64,000 nt of DNA, taken from NCBI GenBank assembly GCA_951812925.1, contig OX638372.1:7068001-7132000 (forward strand), written 5' to 3'. Both the position numbers and the translations under genes were made by a program. Below the pieces are notes generated by a model. It worked only from the letters and a program-made list of their open reading frames with translations. It did no database searches and had not been told where the DNA came from. This stretch comes from Calliopum simillimum (taxonomy: Eukaryota > Arthropoda > Insecta > Diptera > Lauxaniidae). Below, one piece after another: positions 1 to 12,660 of this stretch (position 1 is its first letter; each line of letters starts with the position of its first letter).

Positions 1-3000
1 CTTTTTAAAACTTTAAAAAACTTGCAAATTAAATTCAAGAAAACCGGTTAATTTACTATATAAAAAAAGAACACGAATTTTCGATTTAAAAATACACGCG
101 AGAGCGACGTTTATTGATTGCTGGTTGTACAAGTACCAAGCTTAGAAAATGTGTTTACATAGTAGGGAGCCAGAGGGGCAGCCCGCAAATAATTAACATA
201 ACAAAATTCGAAGATAGCCAAACACCACTGTACCGACAACAAAGTACAGGGTGTTTGGCTATGTTTTGGCGTAAACAACAATGTTTGAAACAGTGTATCA
301 GTTTAGTGTAGTTTCTGTCTCCCTAATCTAATTTTATGCTAATGACCCAATATGATCACTTGGTCGCGTGGTCATTGGCCACTGGAATATAAATGTGAAC
401 TAACTGAACTGATTGGTTATCAGCTGAGTGGGCCCCATTGATCATAGAACAACATTTTAAACGAGACATTAATGAAACTTTGCAATTTTTTTTTGAAAAC
501 TTCACAAAAACTAATTTTGTTCCGAATTGAGTATATGAATTGGACCAAGGGGTAGAAAACTACCCCAACCGTTACTCGAAAACCGTTTGAGATATCCGAA
601 AAATTCCAACGGATTTTTCTTGATTAGGCCGACTGTAGCCTGTGATCTTAAATTCACAAAAAAAAAATTCAACGGGATCGGATACCGGGCCGTTATGGGT
701 TAAACCTGTAAGGAATAAAAATCAAAAGAAAAGCTTCGACAAAAACAAAAATTAAGTTTATTTTTTTTTTGATTTTTATAATTCAAACAAAATAAAATAT
801 TTCCATTTGAAAATTCCACGATTACGCCCAAAAATCTGAAAAAAGGTGAAAGTAGTGTGCTGAGATTTTTTTAAATCTTTTCGGTGGTTATTTGGAGGTC
901 ACGCAACGTCGATTTATGCAAGATCTCGGCTTAATGCAGTTTTTATTTCATTACGATCTCAAAAATGCTCAAAATGAGTCGTACGATATGAGTATCAAAT
1001 TTTTTGCTTGTATGTATAAAAAATAATAACTGGAATCTAAAGCGAACCACATATCGATTTTTTAGCTGAAATTTCCACAAAAAAGTATATTCGGAATTTC
1101 ACCCAACTCTAAAACCCTGATTCTTCATTCGGGACAAAACTTGTGCCAAGTTCATCATGAAATCATGCAGAGTACAATTTCTACAGAATCTTTACCCATT
1201 ATATACATAATTATTAAATTATTACATTGTAATACAATAATGTATTAATAATTTTTATTAATATAATACATTTTTTTCCGTACTAGAGGCACTTTTCGGT
1301 TTTGAACATAGTCTGGGATCAATCAAATTTTCGCAGAAATTAATCAAAATTTACAGGGTGCTACATCAAAAGAAAACGTTTGGTACTCTGAGAAGGAAAA
1401 CCCAAATAACTTAAGTTTTTAAACTACCTTACTATTTATTATTGAGACAACATTTTATTTGAAACTCTCATGGTACTTATCGAAGAAACAATTTTCCAAT
1501 TAAATTTATAGCAAAAATTCACTGCAGCAAAGGATTCTAGGAAAAAAGTATCAACTTTTTAAGGATAAAATGCGTCAAGTGGTTGTAATTGTTTTAAAAA
1601 ACACTTGCTACACTTTAACAAATGCATACATACTCGTGCATACATACATATATAAAATATTTGTATTAAATTAAAAAATGAAAAGCATAAGAATCCAACA
1701 GCAAAAAGTGCATATCATTTCAACAATTCAATTTAAAAAATTTACATAAAATTGCATAAAATGACCGCGAAGCGCTATGAACGTCATATGTAGGCTGGGG
1801 TAGCAGTTATTGTACAAATATTTTACAAAATTTAAAAGGTGGCAACATTTCTTGTTAAAACACAAGTTTTGAAAGGAACAATTTATTTAATAGGTATAGT
1901 ACACATTCAATTACTATTTTATTAACAACTTTTTTTAAAAATTTTACTATGAAACTGAAATTAATGTACACAACGTTCAAACGAAGCACTGCTCTTGAAT
2001 TAAAGGACACTCGAATATACCCGTAGTGGGGACTTAAAAAAGAGCCATTGTATAAGCTACCCAATGAGAAAATAAATGGTAGCACTACTGCCCGTGAAAA
2101 TCCAAAATTTTTTCTTAAACTTTGATCTAAACTTTAGATTCTTAAAGCCTTAAGCCAGAAGCTTGATAGTACTAGGACTAGTCTCAAAAATTATGGCATG
2201 GTCTTTCAAACCGTAACAAATCGAAAGGAAGAGCAACAAGTAAAAGCTCAAAAAGATCAATTGGAACTTCGAGCATAAAAAGCTAGCAAGAAACTTGCTC
2301 TGAAAAAGCTTGCGAGACATGATCTTCCTCAACTTATGGTAAGAGAAGGAACCACCTAATGTTTTTAAATTTAATGAAAGAATCTTAATAAGACATGTTG
2401 CGATTTCGGATGTATTTTGAGATACACCGTATCTTGCGGTCTTTGATAAGATGGGTAAAACTTTTGTTTGTTTTATATAGTCATTCTGAAATCTTTGTCG
2501 TTTTCAATATACTTTTTCTTGGAGGAGGGACTTATAGTGAGTCAGTTCGGTATAATGATGATAATTTTATGCTTGAGGATTTCGATATTTTCAAACTGTG
2601 ATTTTGTGTTGTCTGGAATATTTAAAATTTTTCGCAAGAAGCGATCTTTTGAACTTCCCAAGTCCTATTTAGTAGGATTGATGTGACTCTTAGCTGTATA
2701 CCAGGAGACGGGGGACATAAAGATAATGCAGAGGTAATATGCCTCTAGCAAAGACAGGCTTATTGAAATCTTTCATAGGCCCACAGTTCCATCGGGAATA
2801 GAAGAATAATAGCCTCAGCTCCCCAGTAGTTGCCTAGTTGGCAACGATTTTTATAGACCATGCAAATAGATCTGTGCAGTATGAATAACTTTAAATGCTG
2901 ATGTAACGATTTATTTTTGATCTGTGCTATGAAGTACAGTACGATGCAAAATAGAGATAAAGTAACCTATGAATTTCTCAGCTGGGCGTTGAATATTTGC

Positions 3001-4352
3001 GTTGATGCCACTGCAGTTCATCACTTTATTCACCTGAATGTTCATTACTTATATGCAGGTGTAGCATTTTGCGTGTTGTTATTTTTTGGGTACCAATTTT
3101 TTTACAGAAATATTATGGTGTTTTTTATGAAAAGCCAAAAAAAATGTAGATTTAACGTGGCGTTGTCAATGTTTGCATATTTTTTTTTAACGAATTTCAC
3201 TCAATTTTTACCTTGCATTGACTTTTTCTGCAACTTTCAGTTATTACACACGACCTTTATCCTTACGCCCTTTTTTTGACATATTACGCTAAAAGCCATA
3301 TAAAAGCATGCAATGGGTTGCGAATAAACAACGGTTGTTTTTATTTTACAGTTTTTTTCACTTTTTCATGTTAATGCAGATTAACGTTTTTCAACACTGT
3401 TTTCCGCACCCAACAAAGCTTAAAAATGCCCGCAGTGTTGCATTGTATTTTTATGTTTAAAGTACATTTTCAGTTTTATTATTTCACCATCGCTATGTTT
3501 TTAAATACTTTCACATATTTTGTTAAATTAGCGATTGTACCGACGCCGACGCACGCCCTGCATTTATTGTAAATTTTTTATGTTTTTTGATAACACTGTA
3601 ACTTATGCGTTTGTAAATGTATGACATGTTAGTGTTGGTTAACGTTTTAAAAATGTATTTATTTCGAAGCTTTTTGCCAGTAATGTAATTTTGTTAATTA
3701 AAATACAATGAAATAATGTGGAAAAATTGCAAATGCATACAATGAAAATGTTGAAATGAAACAAAATTAGTAAAAAAATTAACCCTTTGTGACGAGTGTT
3801 AAAAAAGAAAAAAATTAAAAGGTAAAAATGTATTATAAGTACAAAATGCCAAATATAAAAGCATGTATGTATATAAAACATCGAGTCCCGGGGCCTTTCA
3901 AAATCAAAGAAAAATTCCAAAAAAATACAAAACTTTGTGTAACAAAATAATAAAAGTCTTTAACCTTAACAGGATCATAAGAATGTGTGAGTTTATGTAA
4001 TAAATTTTGTTATTTTGAATGGTCTACTGAGTCTCTAAAAAGCATTTTTAAAATCAAAATTCAAAAAATTGTGAGTTTTTTTCTGCAATTTTCTGGGATC
4101 GATTCGTCCCAATGGCCGTTAAGAATTGTTCTTTCAATACTTTTTATATGAAAGTTGAGATTTCCTTATTTCAAAAGGTCATAACTCGAAAAGTAAGGCT
4201 CCAATTGGAAAACTTTAAGCGAGTATAAAGTTTGATAAGAAAGATTAGTGCTTTTCAGTGCCATTAAAAAAATGGAACTACACCGTATCCTGTAACTGCA
4301 CTATAAGCCTAAAAATTGCAATTTATGTAAATTTAAGTGCTTACAACTATGT
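1..4352. other. AT-rich non-coding DNA
   Basis: No supportable gene. Open frames of up to about 120 codons on both strands are low-complexity, hydrophobic Phe/Leu/Ile runs typical of translated AT-rich DNA, with no recognisable motif. Two small hairpins stand out. One has 19-20 nt arms at 214-233 and 244-262 with one unpaired base, built around AGCCAAACACC. The other is a perfect 7-bp stem, GGGGTAG/CTACCCC, at 549-566. The block GGTAGTTTTCTACCC recurs near 16960 in opposite orientation, so part of this stretch is dispersed repeat. Confidence 0.6.
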
Positions 4353-4443
4353 CAGTACCATATTGGTACTGGCGACATGGCACCCCAGAAGGTATGGCAC
4401 CCTGGAAGATACGGCACCCCAGGGAATATGGCACCCTAGGAGA
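4353..4443. repeat. 17-bp minisatellite (4 units) beside a near-palindrome
   Basis: Four consecutive 17-bp units start at 4376, 4393, 4410 and 4427. Each has the core ATGGCACCC or ACGGCACCC followed by a variable purine-rich tail. Just upstream, CAGTACCATATTGGTACTG (4353-4371) is almost palindromic. The block is clearly more GC-rich than its surroundings. Short open frames on both strands here only reflect the repeat. Confidence 0.85.
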
Positions 4444-6254
4444 TAATTTGACAGACGGCAGAGCGATGGGTATTTGATGCAGTTTTAGGGAGCATATATC
4501 AAAATAAACTGATTGAGTGAACGTATTTATTCCTTTAGTCGCATTTTTAATCTGTATATAGGACAACTGGCGCCCAATTTCTTAGAATGCTATGGTTTGG
4601 GTGCTATATGTCAATTTGAAGACTATGAGATATTTGGGAGTGCAAATAAGAAGTGCTTGAGCGTACAGTCACTCAGAATCGCAGAGTTTCAGAAAGGTAG
4701 GTCCTTCAATGATACCTTTTTCAGTCTTACCTGATTTATTTGAGGTTTTCACAAATATTTTAGAAAACTCTGTGAAAACTTTGAATACAAATGACATCAC
4801 ATTAAAGAATGAATTTGTCTGTAGTTCCTATACAAATCTCTTTTAATTCTGGATTTATAGCAGCTCAACAAAAAAAGTGTCATAACTCCCGGGCTTAAAA
4901 TAATAGAAATTTCCATTTCATTCTTTTATTTTGAGTGCCTGTTTAATTAATATGAAAATGGCACAAAAATGGTTTGATAGTTTCTATATAAGGCCACAGG
5001 AACACCAGTGTGTATCAAAGTGACTTAATTATATAAACTTAAATTGCCCAATGGTCAACATTTTACCACAAATTAATTAAATAATTTTGGTACTTTTTGA
5101 ACAGTTTTAATACTTTTTGCTATTTAGCAATTTGTATTTAATTTTATCTGACTTAAAGTAAAAATATTAAAATAATTTTGACTTTGTGCACATCTACACA
5201 CAAATGCATTTTTTATGGTGTATAAATTAAAATCGTACTCCATTTCTAACATAGTCAAAGAATATGGACATGTTTTTTTCATGCATATTAATATATAGAT
5301 TTTTTTAATTTTTGGCTTCTGACACATAAGTCCGTATGGTTTTCAAAGGGTTAACTAGAACAAACTTATTTTCAAATGTGACCAAGTCAAGTAATAATTC
5401 GTTATTAAAGGGTTAAATTATGCAGGATTTTCGCTTGTGCTTACAGATGACGCATTTGTTTGTCCCGCTGTTGCCATTTTCATGTATTTGTAATTGATAG
5501 ATTTTTAATCAGACCACAATTGCGTAAAAAAGTAGAAGTGTCAGCACTCATTGTGGATTTATTGATGATGATGATGCCCTTCATTTCAATATGATGAAAT
5601 TTTAAAAATTCTGTTTCACTTTAAATGAACATATTTTTTTATAAACTATATTTAGCATTGCGTTGAGAAAATAAAACTTTTAATTGAATATTTTTAATGG
5701 TTTCGCCTGAAGCTCTTGAATTTATTATTACTGCAACATGCCACATTGTTGATTCTATTTTTAATTTCCGTATTTATCGCATAAATCCTTACAATGATCC
5801 GTTCTTCATCTGTTTAAATTTAATCATAACCTCCAGCAGAATTTGAAATTGTTATTTTTAATAAAATTTAAATAAAATAATTTTAGCTGCAGGCCAACGC
5901 ACAATTTGTATCAATTAAAATAAATGACCTCAGTAAAGACGAGTAAAATTCTCAAGGAAATGTCAACAACGAAAAAAGGAAAAAAAGCCATCCATCTGTC
6001 CTGCGGCTACTACAAATAAACGTAGTCGGCTGCGGAGGCAGTGATGCAAAATTTCCCCTTCATTAATTTGATAATATTCATAAAAAAACGAAAAATGCCA
6101 AACAAAATTAATTTATCAGTTTAAAATCAACATTTTATGAAAATTCTTGCTTCAGCAGGTACACATTGAGCGATGTACACTTACCAGGAAATATACTATA
6201 TTCGAATGTTTTTTATATGGAATTGATTGAAAATAAAATAAACTTGGCGAATAA
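4444..6254. other. AT-rich non-coding DNA with one dispersed repeat copy
   Basis: No gene seen. The stretch 5110-5330, read on the minus strand, is a diverged copy of the repeat found twice at 31.8-32.5 kb. Shared blocks include GAAATGGAGT followed by TGTGTGTAGATGTGC. The 67-codon minus frame here and the plus frame at 32049-32399 give similar peptides (both contain FVCRCAQS) only because they are copies of that repeat. Two AAAGGGTTAA boxes lie near 5347 and 5405. Confidence 0.6.
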
Positions 6255-6540
6255 GAGTTTTTCTAGCCTGGCTAGGTTACTAAGCTCTGAGCAGAAGTTT
6301 CTCCATGATTCTCTCTTTGCTTTTTCATAGTTGTTCCATCTACCATTTAATTTAGCCCTGTTAAATAGCCTTTCGGCTTGGGTTCTTAATTTGTCTAGAC
6401 CAGTGTTCTAGCAACATATGACTTTGTTTCCAGTTTTGGTTTTGACCAGGCACGCTTCACAGTAAGAGTCAATAATGGCTACAGTGAGATTGTGATTAGC
6501 CATTTCAAGGTCAGCTTTTGTACAGTTATGGAATATCATG
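6255..6540 (-). pseudogene. decayed LINE fragment: endonuclease-RT linker
   Basis: Read from 6540 down to 6255 on the minus strand, the translation matches the region between endonuclease and reverse transcriptase in jockey/R1-type non-LTR retrotransposons. ADLEMANHNLTVAIIDSYCE is followed by a stop where the family usually has a WW pair. After it come LDKLRTQAERLFNRAK, WNNYEKAKRESWRNFC and SELSNLARLEKLL. The LxKLRxxAxxLFNRAK and AKRESWRxFC patterns are characteristic of these ORF2 proteins. Only about 95 codons remain, with an in-frame TAG and apparently shortened spacing between the two blocks, so it is a dead 5'- and 3'-truncated copy. Fragments of the same kind of element occur near 21.4 kb and 54.8 kb. 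Confidence 0.75.
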
Positions 6541-9060
6541 AATTCATGTACAGTTTTAAGCTAAATGTATAGCCTTAATAATAATAATAATAATGATGTT
6601 ATAAATGAAATGAGTTCGCAGAGCTAGCCATAAGGAAACCCTGGTTTCAATCTGTAATTTAAGCTGCGCTGTATGCTCGGTTAATTAATTAATAAGACGG
6701 ACATAAGATTTTCAGCAAAAAAAATGTTTTAAAAGTTAATTAATTGTAATCAGCACAATGTTATTTCATCAAATAACATAATTGTTGAATTCTGAATTCT
6801 CTTTTCTGTAGCTGCTAAAAACATTTTCATTGTTTGAGTTCTAAATTTCAACTCTTTTTTTTTTTGTGTTTTCAGTCCGCGCTGAATATCCTTTTCCAAA
6901 TGAAAACATTTTCCGCCAAAACTGAACACACATGAGATGACAATGAAAAAAGAGACGCTTTCATTTTCTCATACATAAAACATGCAAACCAATGAAGTCA
7001 AATATGAATTCTGTAGTCATTTCCGTTCATAGTTGAAATTTTCCCAGTGAATGCAATAAGACTTTAATGGAGTTGAAGCGAATAACATGCTTATCCTAAT
7101 GTAAATCATGTTGATATATGATGACTCTTTGGCTTGAACGTTTCGAATATATGTATGTACGCATTCAAAGGAATGTTTTTGTGCAGGTGTTGATACATAG
7201 CTGAAAATTAAGAGCCATTTTGGTTTATGAAAAGAACAACATACAGACAGACAGACAGACAAACAAGCAAACAAAACATACGGAAGGAAGTGCCAGATAT
7301 AACACAAAAACCAAAGTTCTATGGTTTACAATTAGAAATGTTTGATTTGAGTTTATGAATTGGAAGATAAATATCTATATGTCAAAATTAATGCTTGGAT
7401 AAATATATTTACTCTGCCTTGTAAGAGAATCTTTGTTCTGCAATACAAAAGGAAAGTTTAATTGCAAAATCATTAATTAATTCATTTGTGTGTGTATTAT
7501 GATGATAATCGAAATATATTTGTACAAATAGCATTGCAAATCTATAAATAAATCGACAAAATACGAGAAGAATGAATGAAGAACAAATATCTATGAAGCT
7601 GAACGGAACTTGACGGAAGAAAGAGTTTGCTTCGATAAGCTTATCAATGATAAACAGAAATATATACGCAAAGGTCTTTCTTATTAGGGTAGTTGTTAAA
7701 ATGGGTTGAGGAAGTCTGATGCACACCCTAAAAATATAACAACCTTTCAATTTGAAAGTTCTAACAAAATTTTAAAATATGCTGCATGAAGGTTTTAATG
7801 AAAATTCCAGTTTTTCATGCTTTCAGACATTTAAGGTCTAGCGCAAAAAATACTAGCCTCACCCCTCTCGATTTCGCTAAGATTTGGTACATAGTTTCGT
7901 TTCATGCCAAAACCGATAAAAAGAAAAAACATTTTTTTTGCGGATTTTGGAAAGTGAATTGTGACAAACTTTAAAAATTTGATTCTAATCAGCGCATACC
8001 TGCCGATTAGTCAAATTTTTAAAGCCCTCCATGTCGTTAACCACACTTTATATTGTAAAAATATTTTGTATCTGGTTCGAGGAGCTTGAAAAGCTTTTCG
8101 AACTTTTTAAAAAATGTTACTGATTTCAAGCACAAATTGCGTTTTTCTTTTCCACTGTGCACTATCTGTCTTATATTTTTAGCACTCATGTCATTTGGCA
8201 TCACCATTCAATTTAGCAACATTCACTTATCACAAAATGCAACAATAAACCATAATTCGAATTGCAATAAAAATAAATCAAAAAATATACGAAACAATTT
8301 TAATTGTAATTGCGATGCAGCGCTACTCATACGGAAACTAAACAAAAGTGCATTCAACTCATAAATTTTGGTTTTTCAATTGCAACTTAAAATTGAAAAC
8401 AAAATAAACTGTAGATGTAATAAAATTTAAAATTTTTTGAAATTTAAAATTGAAAATAAACAAAAAGTTTATTACTATGAATTTAAAAAGAAAAACTTGT
8501 AGTCTAACATGCACTGAAAATAATTAATATATGAATTGAAATTGCAAAAAATAAAGCAATTTATAAGTTTCTTCCCTCTACTGTGAGTTTTGCGCCAAAA
8601 ACAAGAGACAGTCCGACAAAATTTAGCCAACATTCAGACCCTGAAACCAGACTATATATTTCCGAAGGTTTTTGATGCGCTGAATTTAAGTCTGGCCTCA
8701 GCTCTGGTTTTTGAGATATCCTAATTTAACTAAAGCACCGTTTTTGCATATTTTTGAGGTTATGTAGTCTTGCGTATTTTTTATTTCTCCAAAAATTAAA
8801 GGTAGGCTTCTTTAATTACAAGTCTTCTTCTTTCAACTAGCGTTGAGTTTGCTATCTTTTTTTTTTTGTCTCTGAGATATCGAAGTACAGTTATTTCGGG
8901 ATATGAAAATTTGAATTGGAAAAGCTGTTGAAATGATCTAGTAACCGGTGGATTCCATTCTAGATCACAAATATTCTGAAAAACCCCTGAAATCTACACG
9001 ACGCCTCTCATACTCAATACTCCAATATGGCGGTCAAAAATTCAATATAGTGGACTTTAT
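6541..9060. other. AT-rich non-coding DNA
   Basis: No gene supported. It holds an (ATA)n run near 6575, a CAGA-type microsatellite at about 7243-7272, and stretches with GAGATATC and TAACTCGAAA-like phrases that recur elsewhere in the window, indicating old dispersed repeats. Frames of 60-113 codons on either strand are compositionally random. Confidence 0.6.
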
Positions 9061-9400
9061 TTAAAATAAAACTAATGTGAACCAAATTTCGTGCATGCGG
9101 GTTTTTCGGGTCACTAATCGTGAATCCGAGGTCGGAATTACAAAATTCAAAATGGCGGATCCAAGATGGCGGACAAAATTTTCAAAAATCAACCGATTTT
9201 CCTGAAATTTCGTGCATGAGTTTTTTTTTGGGTCGGTGATAGCGAATCCGAGGTCGGAATCAGAAAATTCAAGATGGCGGACCCAATATGACTGACGGTT
9301 GATTTTTGAAAATTTTATCCGCCATTTTGTATTCTCCATCTTGAACTTTATAAATCCAAATTTGACGGAGGGGACATTTTCGGTAGTTTTCATGCGATTA
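9061..9400. repeat. ATGGCGG repeat: two direct units plus inverted arm
   Basis: Two direct units begin with AAATTTCGTGCATG near 9088 and 9211. Each continues through a GGGTC..GAATCCGAGGTCGGAAT block to AAGATGGCGGA or AAAATGGCGGA. The first unit ends ACAAAATTTTCAAAAATCAACCG (about 9175-9201); its reverse complement follows the second unit (about 9295-9322), so the block can also fold back. The 110-codon minus frame across it is a translation of the repeat. The same family forms the foldbacks at 15288-15585 and 52091-52770 and a fragment at about 38370. Confidence 0.75.
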
Positions 9401-10190
9401 AACTTTAACAGGACTTCTTTTTAATTCCGGGATGTATGTGCATTACATAAAATGTTAATTTTGAAACAATGTGTGTGGGATGGTCAAAATTTTGCTTCAA
9501 CCCGTGGCACAGGTCTTTTTCGACATTTCGTGACATTCAAATGGACTACTGGGTGTTTTGACCTAAATTACTCCTACTCTCTAATAAATACTTTTTTAAT
9601 CCATATCATCAAATGAGAAAAAACCAACAACAAAAACACATAAATTTTATAAATAAAAACGCCAATGAATTTTCGCGGAAAATGCGCTTAAAAATGAACA
9701 ACACACTATTGGCAACACAGCAATGTGTAATTGTAATTGTTGTTAATATGTCACCTGCAGCGTTGTATGCTGTGCACAAAAAGAAAGAAAAAACAATGAA
9801 AGAAGAAAAACAGAAATGTTACAAAAAAAGGAAAAATCAAAACAAAGGAAAATCCTAACAACAAAAAAACTCAAAACACAACAATGCAACTGTGGTTTAC
9901 TGTAGGGGCGCCAAGGGGGGCTTTTGCAAAAAGCGCAATTTATTTGGGGAAATTTTCAAGAGAAAGCGCACTCTTTCTCTAGAAAATATGGGGAAATTTT
10001 TTACACTAAAAGCCGGCTAATGATTTCCGGAAAATTGCTCACGTCAACGAGCAAGCGCTCTCTTTTGTGAAAAACTTAATAGTGGGAAAACAACAACAAC
10101 AAAAATTAATGGGAAATTTTTCAGCATTTGGTATATTTGACAGCATCCCAGTAGCATCATCGCACTCAATAACTTTGCGGTATGTCAGAA
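9401..10190. other. non-coding DNA leading to a possible promoter
   Basis: No gene recognised. From about 9600 the sequence looks more single-copy, with CAACAA-type runs, a GGGGCGCCAAGGGGGG block near 9905 and alternating AGCGC/CTCTTTCTCT motifs up to 10060. An 81-codon Lys-rich plus frame (9613-9858) is an A-rich artefact. Confidence 0.55.
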
Positions 10191-10194
10191 AAAT

Positions 10195-10228
10195 TCAGTC
10201 TGCGATGCGTTTTCTTTGCGGAACGTCG
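10195..10228 (+). promoter_or_regulatory. candidate Inr + DPE core promoter
   Basis: TTCAGTC at 10194-10200 matches the arthropod initiator TCAGTY, with +1 at A10197. Exactly 28 bases downstream, CGTCG at 10224-10228 matches four of five positions of the fly DPE consensus RGWYV. No TATA box is seen. Downstream sequence is less AT-biased than usual here and leads into a GTGAGT donor. Short motifs like these occur by chance, so transcription data would be needed. Confidence 0.35.
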
Positions 10229-10452
10229 TTTGTGTTCATGAAATCGCGCGCGCGGAAAACTATCGGATAACAGTGACAAATATATATCAATGCTGTTTCA
10301 AGCAAACCAACAAGGTTAACTTATTTTGGTCAACATAACATATGCGAGCAGCTGTTTGGTTAAAACGCGAAAAAAAACGCAAAAATGCAAATAAAATTTT
10401 GAAGAAAATTTAAGAAAATTCCGGAATTTTCATAAAAAAAAAAAATCGAAAA
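10197..10452 (+). other. candidate non-coding first exon ending at GTGAGT donor
   Basis: If A10197 is a transcription start, the transcript would run to AAAA|GTGAGT, with the donor GT at 10453-10454. The interval contains CGCGCGCG, a 10-codon frame from ATG 10238 and no long frame, as expected of a 5' untranslated exon. Which gene it would join is unknown. The only coding exon I can support on this strand begins near 60470, so a very long first intron is possible but not shown. Confidence 0.3.
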
Positions 10453-12504
10453 GTGAGTAACACACTTGGTGGTGTTGTAAGCGCGTGTTTAAGTTCAATG
10501 TTAAATTTTGTCAAAAAATTTAAAGTGTTGCATAAAAAGGTATTGGAAAATGTAATGATTTTAGTTTTTTACAAAATATATCACACAAAAAAGATTTCTG
10601 TAAAAACTGTTAAAACATGAGTGGAAATTATTCAAAAAAAAAGCTTCTTCTAACGTGTGCCCGAAATATATGCATATTATAGTGGGCCAACAAGGGCATT
10701 ATCAACAATGTGTACGACGTGTTTTTTGATCTTTGTCGCTTTCACTTTTAAGTCAAATGTTGCTTCTCAGCACTTTTTCAATAAATTTTATGCATTTTTT
10801 TTTTTTTTTTTCGTTCGTCTGCTTTCAGAAAAATGTTTAATTTTAGCATAAAAATTTTAATTTTTTTTTTTTTATTTTGTGAGACAATCTTTAGCGCGTC
10901 TTGTCATTGTTGCTGTGCTGTGCGACAAAAAATTTTAATTCAAAATGAGTTAAGGAAAAACGAAAATAATTAAAAGAAAATACAAGAAAATTATAGAAAA
11001 AAATAAAGAAACACATGAAATATTTTTAAAAATCAGTGCCAAGAATATAAAAATAATTCAAAGATTTCAGAATATCTGTAAAAAAGTTCCGAGACAGTGA
11101 AAAACGAAAAAAATAGAAAGAGTGTTTCACTCAAAATAAAATTAAAATTTAGTTCAAGTGCCAAGCGCGAAAGAAATCTACACAGTAAATGAAATGTGTC
11201 AAAAGCTGTGCGCCACCACAATTCGAGGAAAAACCAAGGTTCTCTCTCGATTTCACGCAACTTCGACGTTCGTCGCCGTTTTCATTAATGAGGTTGTCTT
11301 TATTTTGGTTTCACATCCCCATCTTAAATTTTTTAATTGTCATATAGCAAATTTAATTTGTTGCTGATGTACCCCCTGTAGTTGGTACTTTTGTTTTTTT
11401 TCGACGCATGTTGTCGCCAGATAAAGCACAATTTTGTATGTTGATATGTTTAATTATATATATATGGTCGGCATTTGTGTGTGCGCGTAATACTTTTTTG
11501 CAATGAAGTTCTTAGAAAAAACATTTTTTTTTTCTTTGCTTTGTCAACATTGCGGTGGTTTTTCGTTTAAACGGCCACAAATTTAATTTTGATTTTATTG
11601 TAAAGCAATTTACAATTAATTGGATTATCTTTAAAGACTTCCTTAAAGATGCATCGAAGCGAAGTTAATGAACTTTGAGAAGATTGTCGCTATTGTATGC
11701 ACATTATTTTAATATTAAATATAACTCATACGTAGAGCTGGGCACAAGTCTATGTAATTTTTGAGGCCCGGCCTGGCGCGAATACGAAACAAGCACTTGA
11801 AACAAAGCCCGAGTATTTTTTGTCGAGGTCCGAGCCTGGCTCGATACTAACATTTTATTATTTATTCACATATTTTTATTATTTAAAAAAGTTGTAACTT
11901 ATTGATGAAGCATTTAACAATGACTTCCAAATGAGCCCGTCACACAGTACATTGAACCAATACAAAAGTTGGTCAAAAATAGATGTAGCCGTTCGATCGT
12001 TATGAAATTTCACATAGCATTAAACATGAAGTCGTTTATTCCAAAAATTAAATTTGTTTTTCTGTGAACTTTTTATTTTTCTCAGAAATCAAGTTTGAAA
12101 TTTAAATTTTGACCATTTTTAAGGAGTTATAAGAATATATAGAATCTCAAATTTAGGAAAGGCTTATTTTCATTTAAATATTTAAGTTTTTTTTATAACA
12201 AAACTTAATTTTTTTCATATTTTATTAAATCCTAATCAGATATTATTTGAAAAAAATGAAAGTAAAGTCATCTGTTGGTAGGTCGAAATATTTGATAACT
12301 TCTCATCCCTGTATTAAAACTTTGTGGTACAAGTTGTAACACTCCATATAGTTTCTAGTATCTACAAGCAGCGTAAGTGCTAAATTCTTCTGTTTTAATT
12401 ACTCTTCCACAAGACAAAATGAAAAATTGTGTATTAAATCTTTATTGAGGCCAGTTATTTCCGCAGACACTTGAAAGTTTGAAAAAAACTTCCTTGCCAT
12501 ATTT
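10453..12504. other. AT-rich non-coding DNA
   Basis: No gene supported. It contains long T and A homopolymers (around 10797, 10861 and 11525), an (AT)n run near 11455, and a more single-copy-looking patch at 11160-11300 with CGACGTTCGTCGCC. The latter could be regulatory or untranslated sequence but shows no diagnostic motif. Confidence 0.55.
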
Positions 12505-12660
12505 TCATCATTAGTGGACGTTTGACTGATGACCTGGAAAAGTATGTTCGAGTCCCAGACAAGAAAGTTTTTTTTTTTTAACTGTTTTACTTTTTTAATT
12601 ACCCTAGTTCATTCGAATCCCAGACAAGGTTTTTTTTAAGTTTAAGCAAATATTTGACCC
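12505..12660 (+). repeat. tRNA-derived SINE-like head with duplicated B box
   Basis: TTAGTGGACG (12511-12520) resembles a tRNA A box. GTTCGAGTCCC (12546-12556) is a good B box at plausible spacing, and a poly(T) stretch follows. A second B-box-like copy, ATTCGAATCCCAGACAAGG with its own T run, follows near 12613. This fits a decayed tRNA-derived SINE or tRNA pseudogene, not a functional tRNA: no complete cloverleaf or acceptor stem was found. Confidence 0.5.

Noticed and set aside
2917..3279. 120-codon plus frame as a membrane protein gene
   Set aside because: Phe/Leu-rich because the DNA is T-rich; no promoter, splice context or recognisable motif.
5124..5327. Apparent conserved small protein shared by 5.1 kb (minus) and 32.05-32.4 kb (plus)
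   Set aside because: The peptide similarity follows DNA similarity of a repeat, there is no purifying pattern visible, and the second tandem copy at 31.8 kb does not keep the frame open.
9061..9393. 110-codon minus frame with duplicated FVRHLGSAI/WVRHLEFSD-like text
   Set aside because: It translates two direct units of the ATGGCGG repeat family.
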